64,000 nt of DNA. Source: Nostoc sp. MS1. GTDB taxonomy: Bacteria; Cyanobacteriota; Cyanobacteriia; Cyanobacteriales; Nostocaceae. This document shows, piece after piece, positions 8,566 to 16,702 of this stretch; positions within the stretch are counted from its first letter, which is position 1; the number at the start of each line of letters is the position of its first letter. The position numbers and the translations under genes were made by a program. Below the pieces are notes generated by a model. That model saw only the letters and a program-made list of their open reading frames with translations. It was not told the DNA's origin and made no database searches. The stretch lies in NCBI RefSeq assembly GCF_019976755.1, contig NZ_AP023441.1:3159501-3223500 (forward strand), written 5' to 3'.

Positions 8566-9734
8566 CAGGGCTGTTTCATTCTGAAGAGAAAAATGGTTGA
8601 ATCGGATAGTGAGTGTATTGTTGAAGAGTAGTAATGGCAGTCAGCTTAATCACGCAACTGAAAAAAGTCAGGGATTTTCGGACAAAGCAAGGACAAAGAC
8701 ACCCATTATGGCTGGTACTGGTGTTGGTGATCATGGGAACAATGAGCGGTTGTGTAGGTTACAGAGGTTTAGGAGATTTCGTCAAACGTCATCAAAAATC
8801 ATTAATCGAAATACTAGAGATACCAAAAGATAGAGTGCCATCATACTCGACAATTCACCGCGTGATGATGCGTGTGAATTTCGAGGAATTGACACAGATA
8901 TTTAATGAATGGGCAAGTCAGTACGTAGAATTAAGCGAATTAGAATGGTTAGCAACTGACGGAAAAAGTATCAAGGCGACAGTCCAGGACTATAGCAGTA
9001 ACTACCAAAGATTCATCAGCGTGGTATCGATATTTAGTAGTCACCAAGGTCAAGTCGTCGGGTTACAAACGATGGATAACAAGCACACCAGTGAAATTGC
9101 TACAGTTCAAAACTTAATTGCCGTATTAGATTTAAAGGGTGTGGTGTTTAGTTTTGATGCACTTCATTGTCAAAAAAAACAGTCCAGCAAATCATCCATA
9201 GTGGCAATGATTACGTGATTGCTGTTAAAGCCAATCAGCCAAAACTTGATCATCAACTCCAACAGAATATGCAGCAATCACAGCCCACAACTACACATAC
9301 TGATCTTGAACGAAGAAGCGATCGCCTCACTCAACGTCGAGTTTGTGTGTTTGACAACTTGAACAATATTTCCACTGATTGGGTGGGTTTAAAGTCGATT
9401 ATTCAAGTCGAACGAGTTGGTACTCGTGCTGGTCAACCTTATCAACAAATAGCCTACTACATTAGTTCACTGTCTCAATCAGCATCAGATTTTGCCCAAG
9501 GTATTCGTGGTCACTGGGGGATTGAAAATCGATTGCATTGGATTAAGGATGTTGTTTTTGATGAAGACTCTTGCCAAATGATTGATGGCTATGCTGCTGC
9601 TAACTTCTCGATTATTCGTAGTTTTATCATTAACCTCTTGCTTCACAATGGTTTTGATTCCCTAACCACAGCCATACGACAGTGCGCCCATGATATTAAA
9701 TTACTTTTTTCCTTTTTAGAATGAAACAGCCCTG
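8566..9734 (+). mobile_element. ISAs1-family insertion sequence, 1169 bp
   Basis: The element is bounded by a perfect 17-bp terminal inverted repeat: CAGGGCTGTTTCATTCT at 8566-8582 and its complement at 9718-9734. It contains one transposase reading frame broken into two. The flanks are CCCTAACCCC-type repeat on the left and GGGGGTTAGG on the right. They look like arms of a pre-existing G/C-rich repeat that the element split. A clean 8-10 bp target duplication is not visible, so a flank may have been altered since insertion. Confidence 0.9.
8634..9724 (+). pseudogene. ISAs1-family (H-repeat type) transposase, frameshifted
   Basis: The first part (8634-9218, 194 residues) holds the N-terminal DUF4338-like/helix region and the first catalytic Asp in WLATDGKSIKAT. 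Homology then continues in the -1 frame from about 9167 to 9724 (DYVIAVKANQPKL, GHWGIENRLHWIKDVVFDED with the catalytic Glu). The switch point is an A8 tract at 9172-9179. One extra A would restore a continuous reading FDALHCQKKTVQQII. Either one A has been lost, giving a dead transposase, or the run allows -1 slippage: the zero frame reads A AAA AAA, a slippery heptamer. ISAs1 transposases normally need no frameshift, so decay or a sequencing slip is the simplest view. Confidence 0.85.
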
Positions 9735-9784
9735 GGGGGTTAGGGGGGATCAAAACATTGTGGGACTAGGTTATCCAGACTTGT

Positions 9785-9845
9785 GTCTACACCGTAGCCC
9801 ACCCTGCGGGTTCGCGTAGCGTCTCGTTAGAGAAGCAAGCTACAT
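9785..9845. repeat. Dispersed GCGTAGCG-type Nostoc repeat
   Basis: The stretch contains GCCCACCCTGCGGG (short palindrome) followed by TTCGCGTAGCGTCTC and AGAGAAGCAAGCTAC. Similar GCGTAGCG/GGCGTTCCGC segments occur at about 40365-40400. Next to it at 9845-9890 is a pyrimidine-rich tract (CTCCTCATCTCCCTCATC). No coding potential. Confidence 0.5.
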
Positions 9846-9898
9846 CCTCCTCATCTCCCTCATCTCTCTATTCCCCACTCCCAAGCTTTCGCCTATTT

Positions 9899-10444
9899 CT
9901 AATTTACTCCACGTAGCTTGCGGGTATTTTCTATTAAACTTTGAGCAAATTGGTCAAATCTTTGAGAAAGCTTTTCATCAAGTAGCTTTCCTTCAGGACT
10001 AAAAGCACTGTAGGCTTGTCCCACAGCAATTTGCTCTGGAATTACCCAACCGTGTACCCAACGAACAATCAATCTCAAGTCATTTAAGGCGTTACTGTTA
10101 GATTGACCACCCAAAACGCTGATCAATCCTGTTACTTTATCCGATAATTCGTCAAAACTCAGCAAATCTAAAGCATTTTTCAATACGCCGCTAACACCAC
10201 CATGATATTCAGGTGTAGCTAAAATTAATCCATCGCTGTTGCGGACTGTATCGCGTAAGCGTTGCACATCAGGGTATTCTGGGTATTCTTTGCCACCATT
10301 ACAAAATGGTAACTGCCACTGCCGCAAATCAATAATTTCTACTTCTGCACCCAAAGCTTCTAGACGTTGTACTGCGGACTGCAAAGCTAAGTGAGTGTAA
10401 GAGTTTGGTCTTAAGCTGCCAGCAATACCTACAATTTTTACCAT
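9899..10444 (-). CDS. NADPH-dependent FMN reductase (flavodoxin-like quinone/chromate reductase family)
   Basis: A 181-residue flavodoxin-fold enzyme. The FMN phosphate loop is GSLRPNSYT at residues 9-17, and a TPEYHGGVSGVLKNALD motif near 80-95 is characteristic of the family (SsuE, chromate reductase, azoreductase-like). It should transfer electrons from NAD(P)H to FMN, quinones or metal oxyanions; the physiological acceptor is unknown. No signal peptide; cytosolic. It is divergent from ftsH. A perfect palindrome lies 88 bases upstream of its start and could be its operator. Confidence 0.87.
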   Translation of the reverse strand: MVKIVGIAGSLRPNSYTHLALQSAVQRLEALGAEVEIIDLRQWQLPFCNGGKEYPEYPDVQRLRDTVRNSDGLILATPEYHGGVSGVLKNALDLLSFDELSDKVTGLISVLGGQSNSNALNDLRLIVRWVHGWVIPEQIAVGQAYSAFSPEGKLLDEKLSQRFDQFAQSLIENTRKLRGVN

Positions 10445-10833
10445 AACTCACCTAATCATTAAGATTTTCTAAAAAACGAAGTCATTACGAATTTGCTTAT
10501 TATCTTAACGATTTATTTCTTTATAGTCAAATTACCAATTGGTAAGGGAAAAAGTTTACAGGAGGTTAGGAAAAGGGTTATGGACTTTTAGTTTGGTTTT
10601 CTCAAGCATACTCAGTACATATTCATATCTTCTTAGCTGTACCCTTTATCCTGATTAAGAGTTTATGAATCAAACTACTTATTTAAGTCGTCTATTACTT
10701 TCTACCTACTCTCCTGCCTCTTAAGAGAGTTAGACTAGATTAGATAAAGTGATGTCCAGTTAAGACAATTTTTGCTAGAAGAATAGGCTTAAATCGACAC
10801 TCAGCCTATGACAGCAGACAAAGGGTAATTGTT
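10445..10833. other. Intergenic region between divergent FMN reductase and ftsH genes
   Basis: A 389-base AT-rich divergent promoter region. Apart from the palindrome at 10532-10545, no gene, repeat or clear promoter boxes could be assigned with confidence. Confidence 0.5.
10532..10545. promoter_or_regulatory. Perfect palindrome TTACCAATTGGTAA, candidate operator
   Basis: A 14-base perfect palindrome lies 88 bases upstream of the FMN reductase start codon. It has the length and symmetry of a dimeric winged-helix repressor site (MarR/HxlR/ArsR-like). No regulator gene is adjacent. Binding is inference. Confidence 0.4.
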
Positions 10834-12735
10834 ATGAAAAATTTTGGGAACAAAGCATTGATAAAACGGCAATCACCAAAGCGCGTTGCTTGGACTGGTG
10901 CATTAGCAGCCAGTTTGATTATGTTACCAACAATGTTTGGTGGTAATCCTGTCTTAGCGCAGAAAGCAGAGCGCGAGTCTCTGTCATACGGGGAGTTGAT
11001 TCAAAAGGTTAATCAAGATCAAGTTAAAAGAGTCGAATTAGATGAAACTGAACAGATAGCTAGAGTTTATTTAAAAACTCAAAAGCCAGACGCACAACCA
11101 ATACAAGTGAGGTTGTTAGAGCAGAACAACGAATTAATTGATAAACTTAGACAAAAAAATGTTGACTTTGGCGAAGTTTCTTCAGCTAATAGCAGAGCAG
11201 CTGTAGGGTTATTAATTAACTTGATGTGGATTTTGCCACTAGTAGCCTTAATGCTGTTGTTCCTGCGCCGTTCTACTAATGCTTCTAGCCAAGCCATGAA
11301 CTTTGGTAAGTCCAGAGCGCGTTTCCAAATGGAAGCGAAAACAGGGGTGAAGTTTGACGATGTAGCTGGTATCGAAGAAGCTAAGGAAGAATTACAAGAA
11401 GTTGTCACATTCCTCAAGCAGCCAGAAAGATTTACAGCTGTAGGTGCGCGTATTCCTAAAGGTGTGCTGTTGGTAGGACCTCCAGGGACAGGTAAAACTT
11501 TACTCGCAAAAGCGATCGCAGGGGAAGCGGCTGTTCCTTTTTTCAGTATTTCCGGTTCTGAGTTCGTAGAAATGTTCGTCGGTGTAGGTGCTTCCCGCGT
11601 CCGTGACTTGTTCAAAAAAGCTAAGGACAATGCACCTTGTCTCATCTTCATTGATGAAATCGATGCAGTAGGTAGACAACGAGGTACAGGTATCGGTGGC
11701 GGTAACGACGAGAGAGAACAAACCCTCAACCAGTTACTCACCGAAATGGATGGTTTTGAAGGTAACACCGGCATCATTATTATTGCCGCTACCAACCGTC
11801 CCGATGTCTTAGATGCAGCCTTGTTGCGTCCTGGTCGTTTTGATAGACAAGTCATCGTTGATGCACCAGACTTGAAAGGACGCTTAGAAATTCTGCAAGT
11901 TCATGCGCGGAATAAGAAAGTTGATCCTAGCGTATCACTCGAAGCGATCGCTCGTCGTACCCCCGGATTTACAGGTGCAGACTTAGCCAACTTACTCAAT
12001 GAAGCCGCTATCCTCACAGCACGGAGACGCAAAGAAGCAATCACAATTCTAGAAATTGATGATGCGGTAGATAGAGTAGTTGCAGGGATGGAAGGCACAC
12101 CCTTGGTAGACAGCAAGAGCAAACGCTTAATTGCTTATCACGAAGTTGGACATGGTTTAATAGGTACTTTACTAAAAGAACACGACCCAGTGCAGAAAGT
12201 TACCCTCATTCCCAGAGGACAAGCACAAGGTTTAACTTGGTTTACTCCCAACGAAGAACAAGGTTTAATTTCTCGCTCCCAACTCAAAGCAATGATTACT
12301 TCTACCTTGGGGGGTCGTGCTGCTGAGGAAATTGTTTTTGGTAGACCAGAAGTTACTACAGGCGCAGGTAATGACCTCCAGAAAGTCACATCAATGGCGC
12401 GACAAATGGTAACAAGGTTTGGGATGTCTGAATTAGGTCCCTTGTCTTTGGAAAATCAAGGCGGCGAGGTATTCTTAGGACGCGACTGGATGAATAAATC
12501 AGATTATTCTGAAGAAATCGCAGCCAAAATAGATGCTCAAGTTAGAGAAATTATCAATAGTTGCTATCAAATAGCAAAAGAATTGCTACAAAATAATCGT
12601 CTAGTCATGGAACGGTTAGTAGATTTGTTGATAGAACAAGAAACTATTGAGGGTGAATTGTTCCGTAAAATTGTTGCTGAAAGCCAAAACCAAGTAACTG
12701 ACGAACAATTATCTATGGTCAATAGTCAGTACTAA
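10834..12735 (+). CDS. ftsH: ATP-dependent zinc metalloprotease FtsH
   Basis: A 633-residue membrane AAA+ protease. Two hydrophobic helices (about 19-36 and 124-144) bracket an extracytoplasmic region. The AAA domain has Walker A GPPGTGKT at 215-222, Walker B IFIDEID at 271-277 and the second region of homology around RPGRFDR (332-338). The zinc site is HEVGH at 436-440, with a candidate third ligand Asp in GAGNDLQ (514). FtsH degrades damaged membrane proteins; in cyanobacteria FtsH hexamers drive photosystem II D1 turnover and stress responses. Which of the several cyanobacterial paralogues this is cannot be settled here. The last codons (SMVNSQY) and stop lie in heptamer repeat DNA. Confidence 0.96.
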   Translation: MKNFGNKALIKRQSPKRVAWTGALAASLIMLPTMFGGNPVLAQKAERESLSYGELIQKVNQDQVKRVELDETEQIARVYLKTQKPDAQPIQVRLLEQNNELIDKLRQKNVDFGEVSSANSRAAVGLLINLMWILPLVALMLLFLRRSTNASSQAMNFGKSRARFQMEAKTGVKFDDVAGIEEAKEELQEVVTFLKQPERFTAVGARIPKGVLLVGPPGTGKTLLAKAIAGEAAVPFFSISGSEFVEMFVGVGASRVRDLFKKAKDNAPCLIFIDEIDAVGRQRGTGIGGGNDEREQTLNQLLTEMDGFEGNTGIIIIAATNRPDVLDAALLRPGRFDRQVIVDAPDLKGRLEILQVHARNKKVDPSVSLEAIARRTPGFTGADLANLLNEAAILTARRRKEAITILEIDDAVDRVVAGMEGTPLVDSKSKRLIAYHEVGHGLIGTLLKEHDPVQKVTLIPRGQAQGLTWFTPNEEQGLISRSQLKAMITSTLGGRAAEEIVFGRPEVTTGAGNDLQKVTSMARQMVTRFGMSELGPLSLENQGGEVFLGRDWMNKSDYSEEIAAKIDAQVREIINSCYQIAKELLQNNRLVMERLVDLLIEQETIEGELFRKIVAESQNQVTDEQLSMVNSQY

Positions 12736-12772
12736 GTTGACAGTTGACAGTTACCTATCAACTGTTAACAGC
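12714..12772. repeat. Heptamer repeats at the 3' end of ftsH
   Basis: The sequence GGTCAATAGTCAGTAC, then GTTGACAGTTGACAGTTACC and CAACTGTTAACAG, overlaps the final ftsH codons and stop. It is the same GTCAATA/GTTGACA family found at several other gene ends in the window. Confidence 0.75.
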
Positions 12773-12812
12773 AAATACAAACAGATGTGCAACTTATTTG
12801 CATAACTTCCAT

Positions 12813-12844
12813 AGAAAAAAGCCAGAGAAATTAATCTCTGGCTT
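12813..12844 (-). terminator. Rho-independent terminator for psaK (possibly bidirectional)
   Basis: A 10-bp perfect stem AAGCCAGAGA / TCTCTGGCTT with a 6-base loop. On the minus strand it is followed by a T6 run, as expected for a terminator of the leftward psaK transcript. It also stands downstream of ftsH and could stop that transcript, although no T-run follows on the plus strand. Confidence 0.75.
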
Positions 12845-12987
12845 ATTACAGACACAACAAAAATCACCTGAAGCTTAACTTCGGTAATAGCCTATTATAA
12901 TGTTGCGCAAGGTATAAACCTCATTTAGTATCAGTAAGTAGTCGACAATGTGAGTAATTTTCTCTGTTGACTTTTCACTGTTTCTAA

Positions 12988-13248
12988 TTAGATTCTGCCT
13001 AAATTATGCAGTCCTAAAACAAGACCTGCTGCTAAAATATGACCGAAAGCGGTAGTCGCTAGTAATGCAGGTACACCAAAACCACCAAATAAATTGGGTG
13101 AGGGTAAGGCTGGCTCTGAATTAGGATATTTGATGGTCAGCTTGCCATAAGTAATGGCAATGATATTGACAATAATGAAGATAATGCCTACTGTAGGACT
13201 CCATTCCAGGGGGGTGGTTGCAGCCGCAAGTAAGGTTGAAGTTAACAC
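12988..13248 (-). CDS. psaK: Photosystem I reaction centre subunit PsaK
   Basis: An 86-residue membrane protein with two hydrophobic helices: one at about 19-36 (VGIIFIIVNIIAITYGK) and one near 58-80 (PALLATTAFGHILAAGLVLG). They are joined by a polar loop (NSEPALPSPNLFGGFG). This is the PsaK layout, an outer PSI antenna subunit that binds chlorophyll and helps attach peripheral light-harvesting complexes. The N-terminal residues before TTPLEWSP are typical of the processed leader. Cyanobacteria often have more than one psaK copy; the paralogue number cannot be assigned. The gene is monocistronic with its own terminator at 12813-12844. Confidence 0.93.
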   Translation of the reverse strand: MLTSTLLAAATTPLEWSPTVGIIFIIVNIIAITYGKLTIKYPNSEPALPSPNLFGGFGVPALLATTAFGHILAAGLVLGLHNLGRI

Positions 13249-13487
13249 CAGATTAGCTCCTGAAATTTATTCGTGATTGACAATATAATCGGGAAAATCC
13301 TCAACTAAATTCAAGAAGAATCTTGATTTTGCATTATTATTTAACATTAGTTTTCATTACTTAATAGATAGAGAGGAGAACCTGAGATAAGGTTTGATTA
13401 CTTAATTGTGTAGTGTGTTACTGTCTAATTTAAAAATAATCAAAACTAAAAACTTTTCTCCTTTCCTTTCGCAAAATAGTATCTATT

Positions 13488-14387
13488 GTGATCAGACTTG
13501 AGCAACTAGAAGCGATGGATTTGTCTGATTGGGTGGAAATAGCCAAAACACAAACAAATCGCGGACAGGTCATTAACCGTATCCCAAAATTAGCTGCGGC
13601 TGATCCTGATTGGTTTGCAGTTCACATCTGCTTTAAATCTGGGAAGTTTTATAGTCAAGGAAAGATTTCTCATGTCTTTCCACTGATGAGTGTCATTAAG
13701 CCATTAAGCCTGTTGTATTTATTAGAACATCTAGGGGCAGAACAAGTTCTTCAATGGGTTGGGGTAGAAGCATCAGATGCACCGTTTAATTCTTTAGAAC
13801 AACTGGTAGCTGATAAGGGTAGACCACGTAACCCGATGATTAATAGTGGGGCAATTACTCTAGCTGATAAGTTACCAGGAAGAGACGCTAGCGATCGCAC
13901 TCACTCTTTACGCAAATGGTTAAACCAGTTAGTAGGCTGTCAACTGGAGTTAGATGAGGCAATGCTGGCTTCTGTTAGATTATCTCGTTCGCCAGCAAAT
14001 ATTGCGATCGCCAACTATCTCAGCGAAAAAGGTTATCTAGAAAATCTTGATTTAGCTCTTGACACATACGAGCAAATATGCTGCTTATCTGGCACTGTTG
14101 AAGACTTAGCCTTAATTGGAAAAGTATTAGCTTTAGAGGGTGAATTATCATCACAGCATCGGCAGATTGTCAACGATGTCATGTTGACCTGCGGTTTATA
14201 TCAAGCTTCTGCCGAGTACGCTGTCAAAATTGGTTTACCAATGAAATCGGGTATTGGTGGGGGTTTACTTGCCATAGTACCAGACCAAGGAGCGATCGCT
14301 GCTTACAGTCCCGCCTTAGATAGTATAGGTAATCCTGTAGGTGCGATCGCTTTCGTTGAAACTTTAGTACAACACTTGAAACATTAA
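13488..14387 (+). CDS. glsA: Glutaminase (serine-dependent, beta-lactamase-like fold)
   Basis: A 299-residue enzyme that hydrolyses L-glutamine to glutamate and ammonia. The catalytic SxxK is SVIK at 68-71. The family motif GRPRNPMINSGAI is near 116-128, and the MKSGIGGGLLAIVPDQGAIAAYSP block near the C-terminus carries the oxyanion/glycine-rich region. Length is normal for a GlsA core without ankyrin or STAS extensions. The start is a GTG at 13488; an ATG nine codons in (13515) is the alternative. It would act in nitrogen metabolism in the cytosol. No nitrogen-control site could be recognised upstream. Confidence 0.92.
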   Translation: MIRLEQLEAMDLSDWVEIAKTQTNRGQVINRIPKLAAADPDWFAVHICFKSGKFYSQGKISHVFPLMSVIKPLSLLYLLEHLGAEQVLQWVGVEASDAPFNSLEQLVADKGRPRNPMINSGAITLADKLPGRDASDRTHSLRKWLNQLVGCQLELDEAMLASVRLSRSPANIAIANYLSEKGYLENLDLALDTYEQICCLSGTVEDLALIGKVLALEGELSSQHRQIVNDVMLTCGLYQASAEYAVKIGLPMKSGIGGGLLAIVPDQGAIAAYSPALDSIGNPVGAIAFVETLVQHLKH

Positions 14388-14390
14388 TTT

Positions 14391-14446
14391 CTCTGTGTCT
14401 CTGTGGTGAAAATCTTTTTAAACCACAGAGGCACAGAGACACAGAG
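14391..14446. repeat. Inverted repeat of CTCTGTG units between convergent genes
   Basis: The left arm CTCTGTGTCTCTGTGGT and the right arm ACCACAGAGGCACAGAGAC plus ACAGAG form a long hairpin between the converging glutaminase and lipoprotein genes. It could act as a two-way terminator. It belongs to a dispersed repeat type built from a 7-base unit. Confidence 0.65.
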
Positions 14447-14453
14447 GGTTAGT

Positions 14454-15971
14454 TTACTCTGTGACCGTGGGGGTTGCTGTAGAACGTGGGCGACGTTTGA
14501 AATAATCACCTAAGTTTGTCCTCTTAGGCTGAGTTACAGGTGTTTCACTCGCCTGGGGTGTAGGTGTGGCTTCTAGTTGTGGAGTTTCTTCTCGCTGTGC
14601 TGCTGGGGTAACTATTGGTGATGGTGTTTCAGCCGCCTCTGGTTGTGGGGTTTCCGTTGGTTGGGGTGTAGGCGTTATCTCTGGCTGTAGTTCTGGGGTA
14701 ACTGTCGCCTCTGGTTGTGGTGTAGGACTCACACTAGGCAATGTTTGAGAACGAGGACGGCTGAAAAATCCGCCAAATCTTGGTTTTTCAGCTTTAGGCG
14801 TTGGTGTTGGAGTTACTTTTGGTGTCGGGGTTAATTCTGGTTGCGGTGGTGTAACTTCCGGTGTCGGAGTTAATTCTGGTTGTGGTGGTGTAACTTCCGG
14901 TGTCGGGGTTACTTCTGGTTGTGGTGGTGTAACTTCCGGTGTCGGAGTTACTTCTGGTTGTGGTTCTGGGGTAGGAGTTTCTGTCGGACTGGGTTCGGGA
15001 ACTGGCGGTTTAGCTACATAAGCGGGATCTACAATGCCGCGTACCTCATCAGCCTTCAATTCCCCTCTGACAATTCTGGAGAGAGTATCTTTACCTTTAG
15101 GCTGGTAGTTAAATAATCTAACTGTAGTGTTAAAGGCATTTTTAACTGGATTACCTTGATTATCTAGAAACTCCAGCTTTACCCAGTTCTTCCCGGTGTT
15201 AAAGCCTTTGAGGTAAACTGCTTGCCAGCGATCAAATACAAAGCTTTCACCATTAATAGTGCAGCGAATACGCCAGTCACTAAATTTATCATTAGGGTCA
15301 TCTTTAGCAACTGAGTGTAAAGGGGCGTTAGTTAGGTAAAAGTCTAACAAGATTGGTTCTGCCCCATAGCTGGCTTGAGGACGGCTGTAGGTTAACAGAG
15401 GTAGCTTAGAATCGGGATGATTGTCGTCGCTGGTTGTGAAAATGTGAAATGTTGTCTGGGCGTAAGCACCCTCATTTTTAAAACTTTCATGCCAAGGTCG
15501 GGAAGCAAAGACGCGCAGAGTATGAGTACCAGGAGACAAATCAGACAGCACTAGCGGCTGACTCAGGTCATATACAGGTATATAAGGTTGGTTGTCGAGG
15601 ATTACGTGTAGATGAGGGCCTAGTTCCCATTGCGGATGCTTAAAAATTGGTAAGTCTTTAACTTGCAACTTAACTGTGACTGTGTTGTCACTGATAACTT
15701 CATCTGTTTTAGGCGTAATTATAGTAACCTGTGGTTGATATATTTCTAAACTTGAGCGTAGTTCTTGAATGACTGCTGGTGGCGAAACTTCGGAAAACTG
15801 CCCGGAAATCTGCTGAGGTTTGGTTGTTGAGCCCAAGGGTACTTGTTGACTAACAGCTTTGTCTCCGCAACTAGCCAGCGCCAAAACTAACACTAATGTA
15901 ACGAGCCACCTAAAAATAGCAAAACTTCCAGGGAGGAACTTTCCCAAAGGCTTCTTGTGCCAAGGATTCAT
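14454..15971 (-). CDS. Proline-rich repeat lipoprotein, function unknown
   Basis: A 505-residue protein when started at the ATG at 15971 (16 more in-frame residues are possible upstream but do not look like a signal). The N-terminus has a hydrophobic stretch ending in lipobox LASC, so it is probably a lipoprotein. Residues ~70-190 look like an Ig-like beta domain (TPKTDEVISDNTVTVKLQVKD, then GTHTLRVFASRPWHESF). A second globular region follows to about 310. The C-terminal ~180 residues are low-complexity Thr/Pro/Glu, including a 13-residue unit (TPEVTPPQPE + 3) repeated in tandem. The tail is likely extended and may cross the periplasm or cell wall. No enzymatic motif is seen. Confidence 0.8.
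   Translation of the reverse strand: MNPWHKKPLGKFLPGSFAIFRWLVTLVLVLALASCGDKAVSQQVPLGSTTKPQQISGQFSEVSPPAVIQELRSSLEIYQPQVTIITPKTDEVISDNTVTVKLQVKDLPIFKHPQWELGPHLHVILDNQPYIPVYDLSQPLVLSDLSPGTHTLRVFASRPWHESFKNEGAYAQTTFHIFTTSDDNHPDSKLPLLTYSRPQASYGAEPILLDFYLTNAPLHSVAKDDPNDKFSDWRIRCTINGESFVFDRWQAVYLKGFNTGKNWVKLEFLDNQGNPVKNAFNTTVRLFNYQPKGKDTLSRIVRGELKADEVRGIVDPAYVAKPPVPEPSPTETPTPEPQPEVTPTPEVTPPQPEVTPTPEVTPPQPELTPTPEVTPPQPELTPTPKVTPTPTPKAEKPRFGGFFSRPRSQTLPSVSPTPQPEATVTPELQPEITPTPQPTETPQPEAAETPSPIVTPAAQREETPQLEATPTPQASETPVTQPKRTNLGDYFKRRPRSTATPTVTE
14820..14965 (-). repeat. 39-bp tandem repeat inside the lipoprotein gene
   Basis: A 39-base unit (13 codons, encoding variants of TPEVTPPQPELTP) is repeated about 3.5 times with only a few substitutions between copies (GTCGGGG/GTCGGAG, TTAATTCT/TTACTTCT). 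Such near-identical in-frame units can expand or contract without breaking the frame. Confidence 0.8.
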
Positions 15972-16702
15972 GCTTTCTACCCTCTGATAAACAATTACAG
16001 GGCTTACCTGCGAAACCAAGCCTTAAAAAGACCTAACCCTCCTATCCTTTTAGTTATAAAGGCAGGCGGTTTTAAAGCCTCTCTCCTAGCGGGGGAGAGG
16101 TACTCTACGAGAAGCACTACGCACTATGGAGAAGGGTCTTGTCAGAGTTTTGGCAAGGTGCAAAGAAGTAGAGATATCAAGAATTTTTACACCCTTCCCA
16201 CAGGTAAGCCCTGAATTATTGTGACTGAAATGCGCGATCGCATACTACGACCTATAAGGTGAAATTTTTATCACATAGCACGACTTTTTAGAAAAAAATA
16301 AAAATCAGGATTTTTTTTACAATTTGTAGTAATCGTGAATGGTAATATTAATTATTAATGGAAAACAAATATACCAAAGGCGAACTCAGCATTTTTGTAC
16401 CCTTTCTGGTATAGGGAAACATAAGTTTTACGAATTGTTATTGTTTGTAAATTAAATCAAGAAAGTATTGACTTTTTGCTTTAAACTTTGCACAGGAAAG
16501 GCAGATTTGACAAATATTTCGGCGATTTTGAATTATTGTTAAATTGTCTCCAACAAAGTACAAGTAAAGACTTTATAATTCAACAGAAACAAATTTCCAC
16601 ATAGCTCCTTCATCGCTACTCCAGCCACATCACTGGAGAAGGCGACTAAAGATCACTTTGTGGTTTCATGATTCCTCATTCCTTATCACCAGAGGAGGTC
16701 GA
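15972..16702. other. Long psaA upstream region with a dispersed repeat
   Basis: 731 bases without a gene. At about 16062-16140 there is a copy of the GCCTCTCTCC repeat (GGTTTTAAAGCCTCTCTCCT, then GGGGGAGAGG and CTCTACGAGAAGCACTACGC). From 16230 to 16640 the DNA is AT-rich and must hold the light-regulated psaA promoter and a long leader. I could not place promoter boxes or HLR1 light-response elements reliably. The leader ends in AGAGGAGGTCGA, a strong ribosome-binding site just before psaA. Confidence 0.55.

Noticed and set aside
8597..8833. 78-codon frame overlapping the ISAs1 transposase start
   Set aside because: Out of frame with the transposase, whose family match is clear; shadow frame.
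15957..16214. 85-codon plus-strand frame before psaA
   Set aside because: It overlaps the lipoprotein start on the other strand and then runs through the dispersed repeat. No conserved pattern or ribosome-binding site.
16230..16640. HLR1/RpaB light-response elements in the psaA leader
   Set aside because: TTTACAAT-like words are present but no properly spaced pair of HLR1 half-sites could be found by eye.
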